Source: Posidonia oceanica (taxonomy: Eukaryota > Streptophyta > Magnoliopsida > Alismatales > Posidoniaceae). From it: DNA of 64,000 bases. The stretch covers positions 57,006,001 to 57,070,000 of the forward strand of contig JAZBRS010000020.1 of assembly GCA_037176725.1 (NCBI GenBank), in the 5' to 3' direction. The position numbers and the translations under genes were made by a program. The notes below the pieces were generated by a model that was not told where the DNA came from, ran no database searches, and saw nothing but the letters and a program-made list of their open reading frames with translations. Each line of letters opens with the position of its first letter. Within the stretch, counting starts at the first letter, position 1. Below are positions 12,040-24,535 of the stretch, in pieces.

Positions 12040-12470
12040 CTGCTGCCTGTGCAGGGGTTGCATGTGCTACTGTTTGCTGCTGTGCTACTGGTGCCTGCTG
12101 TATTACTGCTTGTGCATGTTGTGCTGCTACTGATGCATGTTGTACTGCCGCTGGTGCATGTTGTACTACTACTGGTGCGTATTGTACTACTACTGCTTGT
12201 GCACATTGCTCTGCTGTGGGTGCATGTTGCTCCATTGCAGGTGCATGTTGCTCTACTACTACCTGTGCATGTTGCTCTACTACTGCCTGTGCATGTTGCT
12301 CTACTGCGGGTGCATGTTGCTCTACTGCAGGTGCATGTTGTATTGTCACTGGTGCATGTTGTACTGCATGTTGTTCTGTTGCTGGTGCATGTTGTACTCG
12401 CATGTTGTACTGCATGTTGTTCTACTGCTGGTGCATGTTGTACTGCTGCTGCTTGCTGTGCCACTGGTGC
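12040..12470 (-). repeat. Expanded coding tandem repeat in the pre-RT linker of element A
   Basis: Short units of about 18-30 bases encode variants of Q-H-A-P-A-V-E and Q-H-A-Q-A-V-V-E around sixteen times. The matching linker in C (around 39960-40140) is a Ser/Ala-rich stretch with looser (A-E-Q-S-A) repeats. The array therefore grew in A's lineage. Its complement gives long Cys-rich and Leu/Val-rich frames that are shadows. Confidence 0.8.
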
Positions 12471-13031
12471 TGCCTATGGTGCTAATGTTGTTGGTATCTG
12501 CTGTGTTGTTGCTTCCTCTGTATGTTCCGGTGTGCTCACCAAGGATACATCAGGCTGGCAGCTGACCGGTGTACTGCCGCCTGCTGCATTGCCTAAGTGT
12601 GGCATGCGCTGTACGAACCATCTAGACTCACCCCCTGGCTGCGGGGTGATCAGCTCATCTGGTCTGACGGGTGCCTCGAGCGCTAAATCCTCCTCTAGGA
12701 CCATGATAGAGGGATCTGCGGCCACGGCCTTCCCCTTCTTCTATGCAGTCTCATGCTCTGCGACGTCCTGCGCCAGCGACGCGAGTTGCTCCTGGAATAA
12801 CTACTCCAAGTCTCCCATAGAGAAAGCAATCTGAGCATCTGTAGCCGCTCCTGCCTCCTCATCCAAGGGTGAGTTAACGTAGTAAGCGACTGCCGGGCTT
12901 ACAACCGGCCCTGGCTCGACTGCTGGGCTTTCTACTGCTTGGGGCATCTGCTTTGCTGCTGCTGGGTTTGCTGCCAGGATCACTGCTGCTGCCAGTGGGG
13001 AGGCACAACTGTTCTTCTAGGGGGCCAATGA

Positions 13032-16000
13032 CTAGGCCGCCATGCTTGGGGATGAAGCGCCGATGCCCGTGGGTGACAGTGGTCGTCTCCCGGTAGTAGC
13101 GGCAAGAATCTTCCGCATAGCAAGATCTGCTGAGGCTGACAGCGGTGTGCCTGACTGAGCCGCCTGGCTTGCTTGTGGCGCTGTCGATAATGTGGGCTGA
13201 GTCACGCTGCTGTCTGATTCGACTGATTGTGCTGTCGGAGAAGTTGTTTTCCATGCTAGTGCGGCTGCAGCCACATGCTGACTGCTGGATAACGTCGGAG
13301 GGCGTACCCTTGACTCTGGCACTGTAGCTGTGGCTGTCGGTGACTTTGGTGATGCTGCAGGAAGAGGGGAAACTATCAGCCCCGCCCCGGGGTTTGCCAA
13401 TTCTACTGCTTCATTAGTGAGCGCCAAGCAAACTGATCGGGACACAGTCGTGCCGAGCTGATCCTTGCTGCTGGTTGGGGCTGCCTCAACTATACCAGAC
13501 TCCTCCTCATCTGAGTAGTAGTCCTCGATGCAGACCCATTCTTCCTCCAGCAGTTGAGAGCTTGGGCATGACGCCTGCTGTGCTGGGGCTTCATTGCTGT
13601 TTGGTTCCAGGATACCTGCACTGGTGAAGTTAGTGAGGTCCTGCGGGATGGCCATCCTCTGATCCTTGGGCAGCATGCATCTGTCTTTGCCGGACTACAG
13701 GTCATATCCAAGGCCTTTAGAATCTCTTCACTCTGCTGCTCTAGTTGGCTCAGCGATTCCCTGGCCATATCGCTTGAGCGACGTTCCCTTGACATAGCCC
13801 CATCTGTGACAGACGTTTTCGACCATCCGAAAGGGGTTGCTGTGAACGGCCAAAGAGTTGACACGTTCAAGATCAGGTACAAAGCTAACCGGCTCACATC
13901 GATTAACTCGATACAAGGCAGCTGAAAGCTCAGGGTCAAAAGGGATAGTATGCGTAGAGATGGGTGCAACCGCCTCGATCCGCTCCTTCTCGAAGTTTTC
14001 CACCATTACAACGATAACATCATCGCCGTGGCGAAACTTGATCATGCGGTGGAGGGTCGAGGGGATAACCTGATGCTTGTGGAGCCAAGGGCGCCCAAGC
14101 AGGAAGTTAAAGTTAGGCTCCAAGTCAACAATGTAGAATTCCACATCGAAGGTGACCGGGCCGATGATAAGAGGAATAATCAAAATCCCAAGAGCGTCAT
14201 CGTGCGTATTATCAAAAGCTGTCATTCCCTTTATCGCCGGAGTGATATCCTCAACTTTAAATCCGAGCCTGGTTGCAGTGCACAATGGATAGACATTAAG
14301 GTCTGACCCGTTATCAACCAGCGATAGGGGAATGCGAAAGTTTTTGTATTGCATCGTGACAAACAAGGGTTGGTTATGATTAATCCCTGCCGGAGGCAGC
14401 TCATCGCTCGTGAAAGAGATGATCTAAGGCTCCGCGATAACGCCAACCATACTTTCTAGGGCCGCGGGTTCTATGGCTTGGGACACACGGGCTGCTTGGA
14501 ACACTCGGAGAAAAGCCTCACGGTGTTCGGAAGAGGAGTGTATAAGGTCCCAAATGGAAATATCGGCTTTAACCCTCCTAAGCTGGGAAGTGATGTCGGT
14601 TTTGTGGTGTGGCTTTCTGGTGATAGGAGGGGGTGCTCTGGGAGTTGGCTCTACCAGGCTAGGTGCAGGGGTTGGCTTGATGCTAGGGGTACTACAGGTT
14701 GGCTAACTGGTAGGGGTGCTGCTGGCTGGCTTGCTAGTGGAGGTGCAGCAGGTGTTGGATGGATGGGCCTTACCACCAGTGCTGCGGGCTGGTATACCCT
14801 CCCCGATCGCGTGACTTCTACACACATTTTCGTGGCGTAGTTGTAGGGCACGCGATGGGGGTCCCAGGTTAAGTCAATAACTGCTGGGGCCTGTGCTGTG
14901 AGCACAAGAGGGGCTACTGGGGGGTTAGCTGGGTGATAGGGCGAGGGGTGCTGGTGCTGGTAGGTTGCTGGAGGCCCTGGCTAAGACCTAGCTAACAGGC
15001 TGACCGGGGGCCTACCTAAATAGGAGGTTGGAGTTTGGGCCTGAGGTCTGGCTTGAAGGTATACAGGGGCAGGGGCCTGAGGATGCATGGTAGGGCGAGC
15101 GGCGGAGCGCCCCAGCCTGGCACGCGGTCGGATCATATGGACTCCCGACTCGGAGCCGGCAATGGCCACACGATAAAGAGCTAGAGGATAGGGCTCCGAG
15201 ACATCATGAATGAGCTCGGAGGGGTCTACCACAGACGTAGCAGGCCCGGAGGGGGAGAGAAAATAGATTCCTGAGGTCCCCGCACCTTCCGGATTGGGAT
15301 GCTCCGGGAGGGGCTGGTGGACAATGTTGGGATGAGCGGATGCTAATGCTTGTGCAGGGGCTAATGCTGATGAAGGGACAGAAGAAGGTGCCTCGTGCGT
15401 GTGGATCGAAATCGTTCCCAATTCGATTAGATTCTGGATGGCGTCCCGCAAAGTGAGGCAACTGTTCGTCAAGTGCCCTACGGCTCGATGAAAGTCGCAA
15501 AAAAGGTGCGCCTTATGCCAATGCGGAAGTGGATTTGGCAACGGGCGAGTCTCGGGAAACCTTAGAAATGTCACAACCTTGGGGAGGACGGCGCTTAACG
15601 GCTCCACCAGTGGGGTGAATTGACGCCGTGGTCACCTTTGCTGTGCTTGCCGGACCGGTGCGGCAGGATACACCGGTTGGGCGGTGGTGGTGATTTGTGG
15701 TGTGGGAGGTGCTCTAGGTGCTGGTGCATATACTACTTGATGCGGGGGAGGCCGAACCGCCAGCTGAATAGGCACGGGCGCGGGGTCGATGTAGGCAACA
15801 ACCGGCTTCAGCGAGTCCTTCTTCTTGGACCGGCTGCTGATGGTACCACTGCTGTTGCTACTAGTATTGCTGCTGGTGTTGTTGCTGTTGCTGCTGGTGG
15901 TGGCCTGCTTGGCAAACGCAGAGAGCGCTGGGAAGTTGCCACTCCGTAGCGAACTCTCCATGCGGGTGCCAGCCCGAATAGTGTGGTGAAGGTTGTGACA

Positions 16001-17489
16001 GATTGAATGCTGAGTAGAGCCCCGATAGTGGGCTGCGCACCCCCGATCACAATCTCAAGGGACTCCTCGTCAGAGGGTCCGTCTCGAACTTGCAAAGCGA
16101 GTGCATGCCAGCGGTCGACATACTCCCCGAACGGCTCTCTGGGGTTCTGCTTTAATGCGACCAGGTCCTCGTGCTTAGGGACCAGGTCGAGGTTGAAGGA
16201 ATATTGTCCCAGGAACGCCTGGCTGAGGTCGTTCCACGTCTTGATGCTGGCCATATCAAGTGAGGTGAACCACTTGAGCGTAGGGCCACTTAGACTTTTC
16301 TGGAACAAGCGGATTAGCAACCTCTCGTCAGCCTGGAGCTGAGCGAGATCTCTGCAGTATGCCTTCAGATATGCTATTAGGCAGCCTCTACCATTATATT
16401 TTTCAAATACCGAGATGCGGAACTTCGATGGGAGCACTGCCTCTGGGAAGTAACAGAGGTGCCAGAACTGGTAAGACTGGTGGTCTGTACCCTGCACTTG
16501 TCGAAGTGCTTTATCCAGAATGGTGAACCTGTCGTCGTTGGATTCTGGAGCTGCTGCCAAAGGCGGTGGTACAGCAGGGGTAGGGGTCACATACGCCGCA
16601 TAAGATGCACCAAGGTGCTCCTCTGGGTCAACCATCACATCGCCTGGTGGAGCGACGAGATGGGCGGCGTATCCGTGCAGGTGTGTTGTGTGTGCTGGCA
16701 TGTATGCTGGGGTAGGGTATTGCTGATGCAAGGGATAAGAATAACTAGCATGCTGAGCAATAGGTGATGCAGAGTGTTGGAGCGTCAGCTGCTGGGCTAC
16801 GGGCCAGAGGGATACTGCGCTTCGACCAGTCCCAAGGACTGACCACCAGGTGCTAGAGGAGGATGCTGTGCAGGGTGCTGTGCATATGCAGGAGGTGGAA
16901 GCTGGGCCCCCATCGCCTGAGCAGTGAGTAGCTGAGGCGATGGTCTGGGCGAGGGAGTAGAAGGGAATGCCTGCGACGTGAGAGCAGGTCGCAGCGGAGC
17001 CTTGGGAGCTGTAGGAGTAAATGAAGGGCGAAGAGATAGAGCCATGCCCTGCAGTCTCTAGGCAGTCTCCATCAGCTGCTGATATTGCATCTCAGGGGAC
17101 CCGTCAGTAGGTATGCTGAGTTGCAGGATCGGCGGGGGACTAGAGTCAAGCGGCTGGGACACAGATTGTCCCAAAGGCGGAGGTCCTAAGGCGAGATTCG
17201 CCACAGCAGGGTGGGTGTCAAAAGTGACATTACCCTGGGGAGGAGGAGTCAGCGGTGTCTCCGGAGCGCAGGCAGCGGTTACCAAGACAGTTTCGGCAAC
17301 CGGGTCCGGCGGAGCTTGCCACTGTCCCACAGAATAAGAGGGAGGCAGTTGTACCAGAGAAGGAGACGTTGGCACAGAGGGAGTCAATGCAGGAGCTGAA
17401 GGGACCGAAAGAGGGGCCACCTCCGAGGCAACAGGGATCTGGGAGTCACCAACAAACTGGGCCATCGCTGACCGAGAATGGGTGATCAC
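13032..17489 (-). pseudogene. Element A gag-protease, broken
   Basis: The frame aligns with C 34833-39356. In order it shows a Pro/Ser-rich N-terminus starting M-A-Q-F-V; the gag core with F-E-K-Y-N-G-R-G-C and K-W-F-T-S-L-D-M (about 16390-16080); a zinc-knuckle-like C-x2-H-x4-H-x4-C near 15510; a Pro/Gln-rich linker; and an aspartic protease with L-V-D-N-G-S near 14330 and L-L-G-R-P-W-L near 14095. Stops occur at 17058-17060, 14981-14983 and 14424-14426. In each, C has CAG where A has TAG. There are also frameshifts, for example around 16731-16797 and 15632-15810. The end, with D-Y-Y-S-D-E-E, is at about 13500 and the last stretch closes at 13032. Confidence 0.85.
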
Positions 17490-18216
17490 AGGGCTACGAG
17501 AGGGGGCAAGAAGGCGAATCCTAGGAGGAGCTATGTTCGCTAAAGCGAAGTAGCTCGGAAGGGGGGATGATCAGAAGCAGGGGTCGCAGTAGGGGCGTCA
17601 GTAAGAGAAGGCACTCAAGCTCCAGCTAAGGAACTCGTTGACTGACCTCTGCACGAAAGGCAAACAAATAACAAGGGATTAGAACCCGAAAGTAAAAGCA
17701 AATGTTTTGATGTATGATATGAATGCAGATGTATGCTTTCTAGCATGCTCTCCCTCACCAATCTAGGGTGTCCTAGTAGGCAGTCTACTTTGGACGCTCA
17801 TGGGTGTACGGGTCGCCGACTCAGGCTAGAAAAAAGCAGGTCCCACGTCTTAAACCCGGCCCAAAGCTCAGGTGGTGACGTAGTGGTGCGTAAGTGGCCT
17901 TGACCCTTCTAGAAGCATGGGTGGTACCCTCTACTAACACTAACGCGACCCCCTGACAAGGGGGGACAGACCGATCTACTTACACCACACCAAAGCGTTG
18001 GGGGCAAGAGATCGGGACTATCCTTCTCAGACTGTAGGTGGACTCAAATGAGAAGAATGCATGTCCTATATGATGCTTTATGCAAATGCTTCACGTTTTA
18101 TCTTGCATATTTTATTAACTCAAGGGGGTGCAGGTGTGTTTGCAGTCTCTAGTTGCTCCTAGAGGTTCTTTTTACTTGCTATTTTTAATTAGCCATGGGG
18201 GAAGCAATCAGTCTCT
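17490..18216 (-). other. Leader of element A, gag-proximal part
   Basis: Untranslated leader between the primer-binding site and gag. It aligns with C 34080-34830: both share the stretch around 'cccccatgg..aa..a..aa' and the GC-rich block with 'gacctgctttt..ctgagtcggcgacccgtacaccc'. Element B was inserted at 18221/18222, and the PBS-proximal part continues at 63215. Confidence 0.75.
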
Positions 18217-18221
18217 AATTG
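18217..18221. repeat. Target site duplication AATTG, left copy (element B)
   Basis: AATTG precedes the LTR terminus TGTAGTAATCCC and recurs at 63210-63214 after ...GTGTCAACA. It ties the LTR at 18222-24000 and the LTR fragment at 61497-63209 to one insertion event 45 kb apart. Confidence 0.93.
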
Positions 18222-18954
18222 TGTAGTAATCCCGGTGTTCAGATCGTCCATGCACACTACCAAAAGCTCGCGTGCACCGATTGGAATCAGGCTCACTATA
18301 AGCGGCTATGTCCGAGGAGGAAGGCTCAACTCGAAAACATTTGAAACAGAGGAGAAAAGATAAGAAAAGAAGAAGATAAGACAATTCAAAGTCGCCACCA
18401 TGTCTATTATCGGGAGACAAGGAAAATCGGGGGAAATGCGTGGATTAACATGCAAAACCAAGCAAAGGATGCAATGCAAAGCAATGCAAAGGAAAAAAAA
18501 TGCAAATGAATGCAAATGATATGACTCATGCCTAGGATAAGGGCAATATGGTCATTGTAGGCCAAAAGACTGGGCAAGGATTCCTGTTACATGCGGGGAA
18601 GGTGTTAGGCACTCCCAACACGCCCGAGAATCGGTCTTTCCAAGCTTACGCTCGCATACGCAGGGAAATGCAGGTTTGAATGCCTAAGTGCCAATGAATG
18701 CCTGAATGAATGCTCAAAGGTGTGCTCTAAGTGATGGGATGCAACGCAAGGAAGTAAACGTGCAGTCTAAGCGCTCAGCAACGCTATCTGTGTTCCGAAC
18801 CGGTCGAAACCTGGCTCGTGAGAACTCCAGGCAGTAAGCATCACTACCCTATATGCAAATGCAAGCGAAAAAGTAAAATGGCGGTAAAACCAAGCAATGC
18901 GGACGACATGTAAGAGAGAACAGCATAAAACACGCAAAACAATGCGAGAAATAG

Positions 18955-19165
18955 AAATGGCACGCGAAACGGTGTAGAAAACGAAGCCAGCATGCAAAAC
19001 GGTGCAAAAAAGCAAAGCCGCACGCGAAATGGTGCGAGAAAGCAAAGCGGGCACGCAAAACGGTGCCAAAGACAGAGCGAGCATGCAAAACAGTGCCAAA
19101 AGGAAAGCGGGCACGCAAAACGGTGCCAAAACAAAGCGGGCACGCAAAACGGTGCCAAAATAGGC
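18955..19165 (-). repeat. 30-bp tandem array in element B 3' LTR
   Basis: About seven imperfect copies of the unit with core 'cacgcaaaacggtgcca', matching the arrays in the solo LTR and in C. Confidence 0.8.
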
Positions 19166-19616
19166 GAAATAAAACATCGAGAAAGCCATGCAGATGCAGA
19201 TGCAAATAGGAAGAGCAAGAGAAGCAAAGGAGAGGTAAACGATGCAAGTGTAAGAACAAGTGCCGCTTAAAGACCACGTAATGTAAGTGTGAAGACCTAC
19301 AAAGGGGAAGGGAAGCAAGTGGGAGGATTACCACTGTTCTGTGACCATTTCCCACCAAAGTGTCCCACGATATGTCTCGCACGCTGCCAAAAGCTCGCGA
19401 TGCAATCAGATCGTGGAAAAGGGAGAAGAAAGTCGCAATTAGTGGTGAATCCAGGGGAAACGCAACACAAGGCACTGAGAGTACGCGAAAAGAGGAGGCA
19501 GAGTTGATAGATGAGAAGAGGAGGTCCTAATCTACATGCTCGAGAAGACAGAAAGCAAAAACCATGCATGCAATGCAAATGGTGTGCAATTGAATGCTGT
19601 GTAGGGGTTCAGGAGG

Positions 19617-19663
19617 ACTTACCTTGGAAATCTGAAGCCTGATCTGAGAAATGCTTGGTCCAT
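19617..19663 (-). promoter_or_regulatory. Conserved short ATG exon with splice-donor-like end in element B LTR
   Basis: Sense ATG at 19663, thirteen codons (M-D-Q-A-F-L-R-S-G-F-R-F-P) plus two bases, then AAG|GTAAGT with GTAAGT at 19622-19617. Position, phase and flanks match the solo LTR and C. Confidence 0.5.
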
Positions 19664-19919
19664 GTGGAAGAGCGCTCCACCGGGGTTGTCCAAGTAGCTT
19701 GGTTGAGAAGATCCGGCAGCCAGATCAGAAGATATCCCAGCTTCAAAGCAGAGGGGCTAGAACAGGAGAGAAGAATATGTCTAAGTGTAAAGGAGGTCCT
19801 AGGGGTGTGCAAAACAGGTCCTCCCATGTCAATGGGAGCTAAGTATGCTTAAGCGTGTGCAGAAATGCCAAATGCAAAGATGCATGCGTGCAAATGCATG
19901 CAGGAATGCAAGAAAGGAC

Positions 19920-20790
19920 CTAAGAATGACTTTTCAGGAAACTTAGGAACCTATATGCAAGTTTTGAAAAAGTGGGACCTAAATGAAAAGATTTTGAAAA
20001 ATTAGGGGCTTATATGCAAGGTTTTTGAAAACGGGGGGGGTCTGAGTGCAATTTTACAAAATACAGGGTTTAAAATGCAATTTAATAAGGTAAACATGCA
20101 TTTGAATAAGTTTTGAAATCATGTGGAGGACATACATGCAATTTTGAAACATGCAGAGGTTGAAATGCAATTTTATAAGAAAAACTGTGATTTTAAATGG
20201 TCTGTGGATTAAACAGTGGACTTATGTGCAATTTTTAAATATGTAGGGTCTAAAATGCAATTTTATAAGCAAAAGTATGCATTTAAATGAGTTTTATAAA
20301 CATGCAGAGGACCTATGTGTAATTTTGAAACATGCAGGGTCTAAAATGCAATTTTATAAGAAAAAATGCTAAAAAACAGATGCTGTGCATGCAAATGAAG
20401 GACCTATGTGCAAAAAAACAAAATGCATGGGGAAAAAATGCAATGCAGTAAGAAAAGATGAAAAATAAATGCTTTGATTAACAGATCAGAGGACTAAAAC
20501 GTAAATAAAGAAAAATGCAGGATTAAAAATGCAATTTACTAATGTAAAATCAGAGTATTAAATGAGATTATCAACTAAAGGACTGAAATGCAAAAATAAA
20601 AAACTACAGGGCCTGAACTAAAATAAATCTAAAAGGAAAACACAGTAGGAGGACTGGAAAGCAATTAGACAATTTTATAGATTTTTCATGCAATTTCATA
20701 TGATTTAAATTCAAACTTAAATGAATCTTAAACGATGGCAGGACTAGAATGCAATAAAATAAAACAGCAAGGCAGATATGCAATATTTGG
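19920..20790 (-). repeat. Degenerate interspersed repeat tract in element B 3' LTR
   Basis: Imperfect units containing 'aatgcaattttataag' and 'ggacctatgtgcaa', collinear with the tracts in the other LTRs. Confidence 0.65.
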
Positions 20791-23700
20791 CAAAATTAGC
20801 ATGCTTAAGAAAAATAAAGGCACAGTGATTTGCAGCGGCCATGGACACTGTAGCACAGAGTTATCAGTGGCCATGACCCGTGGAGGAGGGATGCTGGCGA
20901 GGCGCAGAGAGGCAGGCGATCTTCACCAGAGCTGTGTGGAGACCAGAGAGGCATCGACGAGCCACGACGCAGCCTGGAGATGACCGGAGAGCTGGACGGA
21001 GGTCTACAGACCTGCTCGGAGGCAGACCGGACAAAAACAGCGACGTCGGTGAGATCTAAGGGCAGGGGCGTGCTCCTGGAGGTCGTGCAGACCTTAGGCG
21101 ACCGTCGGAGCAGAGTTCTGCAAGCTGGAGTGACGGGGCGACCTCTGAGCTCGTCGGAGAAGATAGGAGACGGCGGCGTTGACTTCGGCACAGAAGGGGG
21201 GAAACCCTAATCTAATGGCCGGAAAAGCAAGAGGGGGAGAGAACTAAGCTAGGGGAAAGAAAATTACCTGTTTCCGCGGCTGAGGAGTCCCCCCGACGTC
21301 GGTCGATTTTGCAGAAGGCGGTGAGCTCGATCCGGCTGCTGGAGGGGTCGTCGACGGCCCATGAATGCTTGGAACTACTCCGTGCGATCCTTCGGAGCTT
21401 GCTGGACATCTGGAGTGAAGCTCTGCAGACCGGCGCGACAAATGGGAATTTTGGGTACACAGTGGGTTGCCTGAAGTGGGGGTGGATGTCTACTGCTCTC
21501 TGGATTGGATGGAAGCTTCCGACAGACTCCTGGGACCTTGGTGAAGGGTTCTGGATGCTCAGGTGGGTCGGTAGAGGGCTGAGGTGAAGATTGGTTGTGT
21601 GGGGATTTCTGGACAGAAATTGGGCTATGTGTTTGTGGTGGATGATTGGCTGTGAGGGGAGCTGTTGGAGTGGAGCTCAGGTGGCTTAGGAAGGTGATGT
21701 TCTGATGGTTTGTTGGGAGAAGTTTGGGGAGATTTGGGGGTCTGTGATGTCGGGAATTTTGGAAGGGGAAGTGTTGGGTTCTGCGAGTGGTTTCAGGGTG
21801 GTTAGGGGTGATTCTGGGATGGATTTGGCTGAGGAATGGAGGGACTGTGATGCTAGAAGTAAGGGTGGATTTGGGGGAGGAATTGGGAGAGGTTTGCTGG
21901 GTGTTGGAGGCTTCTGGATCAGTGGAAAGGAAGAGGAGGAAGAGGTCTGAATTCAGAGGAGGAAGAAGGAGGCTCTCACGCTTGCTCTGGGTGCTCTCTC
22001 TCTGGGGGATCAAAAGGTGCTGAAGGAGGAGTGGAAGTGAGGTTTTATCAGGGGCTGGAAGCTGCGAGCGTGGGCTGTGGATTTGAATTCCACCGGCGCC
22101 GAATACTGCAACTGATGGAGGGAGGCGATCGGCGAGCTGACTGGCAATAAATGCCCCCAGAGAAGCCGCTGAGAGAAGAGAGGAGGAGGGTGAGCTGTAG
22201 GTGGAAATGACTGAGAGGGAGATTTTGGATTCAAATGGAGAGGGAAGGTTCGCGGGAAGAAGAAGCAGAAGTTGAAGAGGAAGAAGAAGAAGGAGGGAAG
22301 AAGAAGGAGGACGGGCGTGGGCCGGGCCGCGAAAAATAAAAGAAGAAAAAAAAATGAAAGAAGGAAGGAGGAGAAGAGCAATTGGGTCGGACCAGGCCAA
22401 GGAAAAGAAAGAAATAAAAAGAAAGGAAGAAAGGAAGAAAAAGAAAGGAAGAAGAGAAAGAAGAAGAAAATAGAAATAAAAATAAAAATAAAAAAGAAAA
22501 GGATGGGAAAAAGTTTTTAGAATGTGTTTAAGTTAGGATTTGATTAGGTTTTTAATGGTTGTTTTTTATTAGTTAATTAGGGTTAGAAATAGTTTTAGTT
22601 TTGATATGAGTTAGGATTTAAGTTTTCTTTTAATTGTTTTTTGATTTTGTTTAAATGTTTGTTAAGTTTTTAATTTTGTTTTTTAGTTAAGCTTTTCTTG
22701 TTAAATTTTCCTTGTTAAGTTGGGATTTTTTAATTAGGATTTTTTAATGGGTTGTTTTTAATTAGTTAGGGTGAGTTTGGCTTTTGATTTAGGATTTTCT
22801 TAAGTCTTCTTTGATTTGTTTTTAATTTTGTTTGTTAAGTTCTTTTAATATATTATTATTATTTTTCTTTGTAGTTTTTCTTGTTAAGTTTTTAATTAAG
22901 TGTTTTTAGATTGTTTCAAATTTTTCATTGTTTCTTTTCTTCTCTTTAATTAAGTGTTTAAATTGTTCTTTTTAGATTTGTTAAGTTAGGTTTTCCTTTA
23001 ATTATTTGTCTTAGTGTTTTTAATTGTTTTCTTTCTTCTTAGGGTTTGTTTTTTGATTATTTTTAATAGGGTTTTTACTTTTGGTTTGTTTTGATTATAT
23101 TTTGATTTTTGCTTGATTTTATAGTATTTTCTTTTAATTTGTTTTGCATTTTTTTTAGATTGCCTTCTTAGTTTTTAGTTTTAGTTAGATTTAGTTAGGT
23201 TTTTGTTTTTAATTGTTTGTTTAATGTTTTTAATTATTTATTTTTTAGGATTTTGGTTTGTTTTTCTTTTGTTTTAGAGTTTTAAAAGTTTTTAAGGGTT
23301 TTTTAGAGATTTAGTGGAAGAGAGGAAAAGAAAAGGAAAAGGGAAAAGAAAAGGAAGAAATAAGGAGTAAAGAAGAAAGAGAGGAGTGGAAAGAAAATAA
23401 ATTTTAGAAAGTCAAAAGATGAGCTAAAAATAAAATAAAAATATAAATAAAATGCAGAAGAGATAGATGCACAAAGTGGGCCCACAGCCAGGCAAGGAGA
23501 AGAGAGAGAAGGGAGTGAAAAGAAGGAGAATAATCAGGAGAGAGAGAGGAGAGAGAAAAGAATAATCTAGGAGAGAGAAAAGGATAATTTGAAGAAATGA
23601 AGGGGCTAGAAGTTTAGAAAAGAGGTGAAATTTGGGGAGTGTGTAGCCTAGGGTCTCTAGTGTTGGACCTAGGGTTTGGGTTTGGATTTGGGAAGGTTTT

Positions 23701-24000
23701 GGAAGGATTTTGAGGTGTAGAAAAAGGGTAGTTTTACCTAGGTTTTATAGGATTTTTGGGAGTGGTTTTGGTTTGCAATTTCTAAGGGTTTTTCGTGGGT
23801 TTGCTAAGTTGGGGATGGTGAGTTTTCCTATGGTTTTTGGGTAGTTTTCGGGCTTGGGAAAGAGGTGTGATTCTAGGTTAAGTTTGGGCTAGTTTTGAAG
23901 AGAAGGCTGAAAAGGAATGTGTAGGTTTGGACCTAGATTTGGATCCAGAAGTCACCAGGGGATTCCAATTGATTCAGCCTGTCAAAATGGAGTGTCAATA

Positions 24001-24067
24001 GATGCCCCTCCCTGAGCGAGGTCCAGCGAAGCGAGGCCGCTGCTCAGGGTTGACAAGACACCCCATC
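24001..24067 (-). promoter_or_regulatory. Polypurine tract of element B with surrounding inverted repeats
   Basis: Sense strand: CAGGGAGGGGCATC directly abuts the LTR start at 24000. In Ty3/gypsy elements this tract primes plus-strand DNA synthesis. It forms one side of an inverted repeat, CCCTGAGC (24010-24017) with GCTCAGGG (24042-24049). Further out, 24057-24067 is complementary (two mismatches) to the beginning of the LTR. The same nested arrangement is perfect in C (49931-50012). Confidence 0.75.
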
Positions 24068-24535
24068 TGACCGACAGGAGCAAAAGTTTGCTATTGGCGT
24101 GAGTTACTTATTCGGCGGATGCACCGAAAGTCGTAGCTCGTTGCTGCAATGCAAAGTGCAGGTGCAGATGGATGAGATGCAATGTATGCAATGCATGCTA
24201 ATGCAAATGCAATGCAAATGTTAGCGCAAAAGTTAGTACAGTTAAGAATGCTGATGCAGCACAAGATGATGATGATGTTGGACTAGTATGCAGTGCTAGA
24301 AAAGAAAGTGCAAAGATGATGCAAAAGAAGAATGCTAAAAGAGAAATGCGATGTAGCGCGAAGACCTGGTAGGAAGGCCAAACTTGCGCGACAAGGCGAG
24401 AAAGAAAAGTGCAGCTTGTCCCCACCCGGGGAGCAAGCTAGCAAAAAGGAGCGCGAGTGGAGAGGGGTCGACTCTCCCATCGCAAGGGGATGCGAGACTT
24501 TGCCTTCTTGGGACAAAGTCACGCGAAGAGGGTGA
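24068..24535 (-). other. Conserved non-coding block between repeats and polypurine tract, element B
   Basis: Aligns with C 49455-49930, including 'cgcatccgccg(g/a)ataagta' and 'gggacaa(g)' blocks. Small open frames are present but their reading is not conserved with C. No gene is supported. Confidence 0.55.

Larger units (their letters stand above)
9466..13255 (-). pseudogene. Element A pol, 5' part: linker, reverse transcriptase, RNase H and second RNase H, broken
   Basis: In the sense direction this holds the pre-RT linker, RT (V-P-V-P-K-K-D-G-R-V-R-M-C-I-D-Y-R-D-L-N-K near 11335, and the Y-V-D-D catalytic box near 11005), the first RNase H (about 10600-10380) and the start of the second, archaeal-type RNase H (W-Q-L-Y-F-D-G-A near 10090, continuing to 9666). 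The frame is broken repeatedly: a stop at 11054-11056 (CAG in C, also TAG in B), a stop near 11447 and a frame change near 10037. The dual RNase H is diagnostic of the Tat lineage. Its 3' continuation is at 4332-3240 beyond the solo LTR. Confidence 0.85.
18222..24000 (-). repeat. 3' LTR of element B (5779 bp)
   Basis: The sense strand starts at 24000 next to the polypurine tract with TATTGACACTCC, a decayed TGTTGACACC, and ends GGGATTACTACA at 18222. It contains the same blocks as the other LTRs: T/A-skewed first part, GC-rich block 20880-21400, degenerate repeats 19920-20790, splice-donor exon 19663-19617 and 30-bp array 18955-19165. Another donor-like CAG|GTAATTT lies near 21270 in the sense strand. 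The long frames at 21375-22400 are low-complexity LTR sequence, not genes. Confidence 0.92.

Noticed and set aside
11883..12834. Cys-rich and Leu/Val-rich plus-strand frames (200 and 276 codons)
   Set aside because: They are antisense shadows of the Q-H-A repeat in A's pol linker.
21375..22400. A 341-codon Pro/Ser/Leu-rich frame in B's LTR
   Set aside because: It lies wholly inside the LTR in low-complexity, pyrimidine-rich sequence, and the matching C LTR regions do not keep it.
23640..23720. Telomere-like TAGGGTTT pieces
   Set aside because: Only single scattered matches in T/G-rich LTR sequence, with no tandem run.
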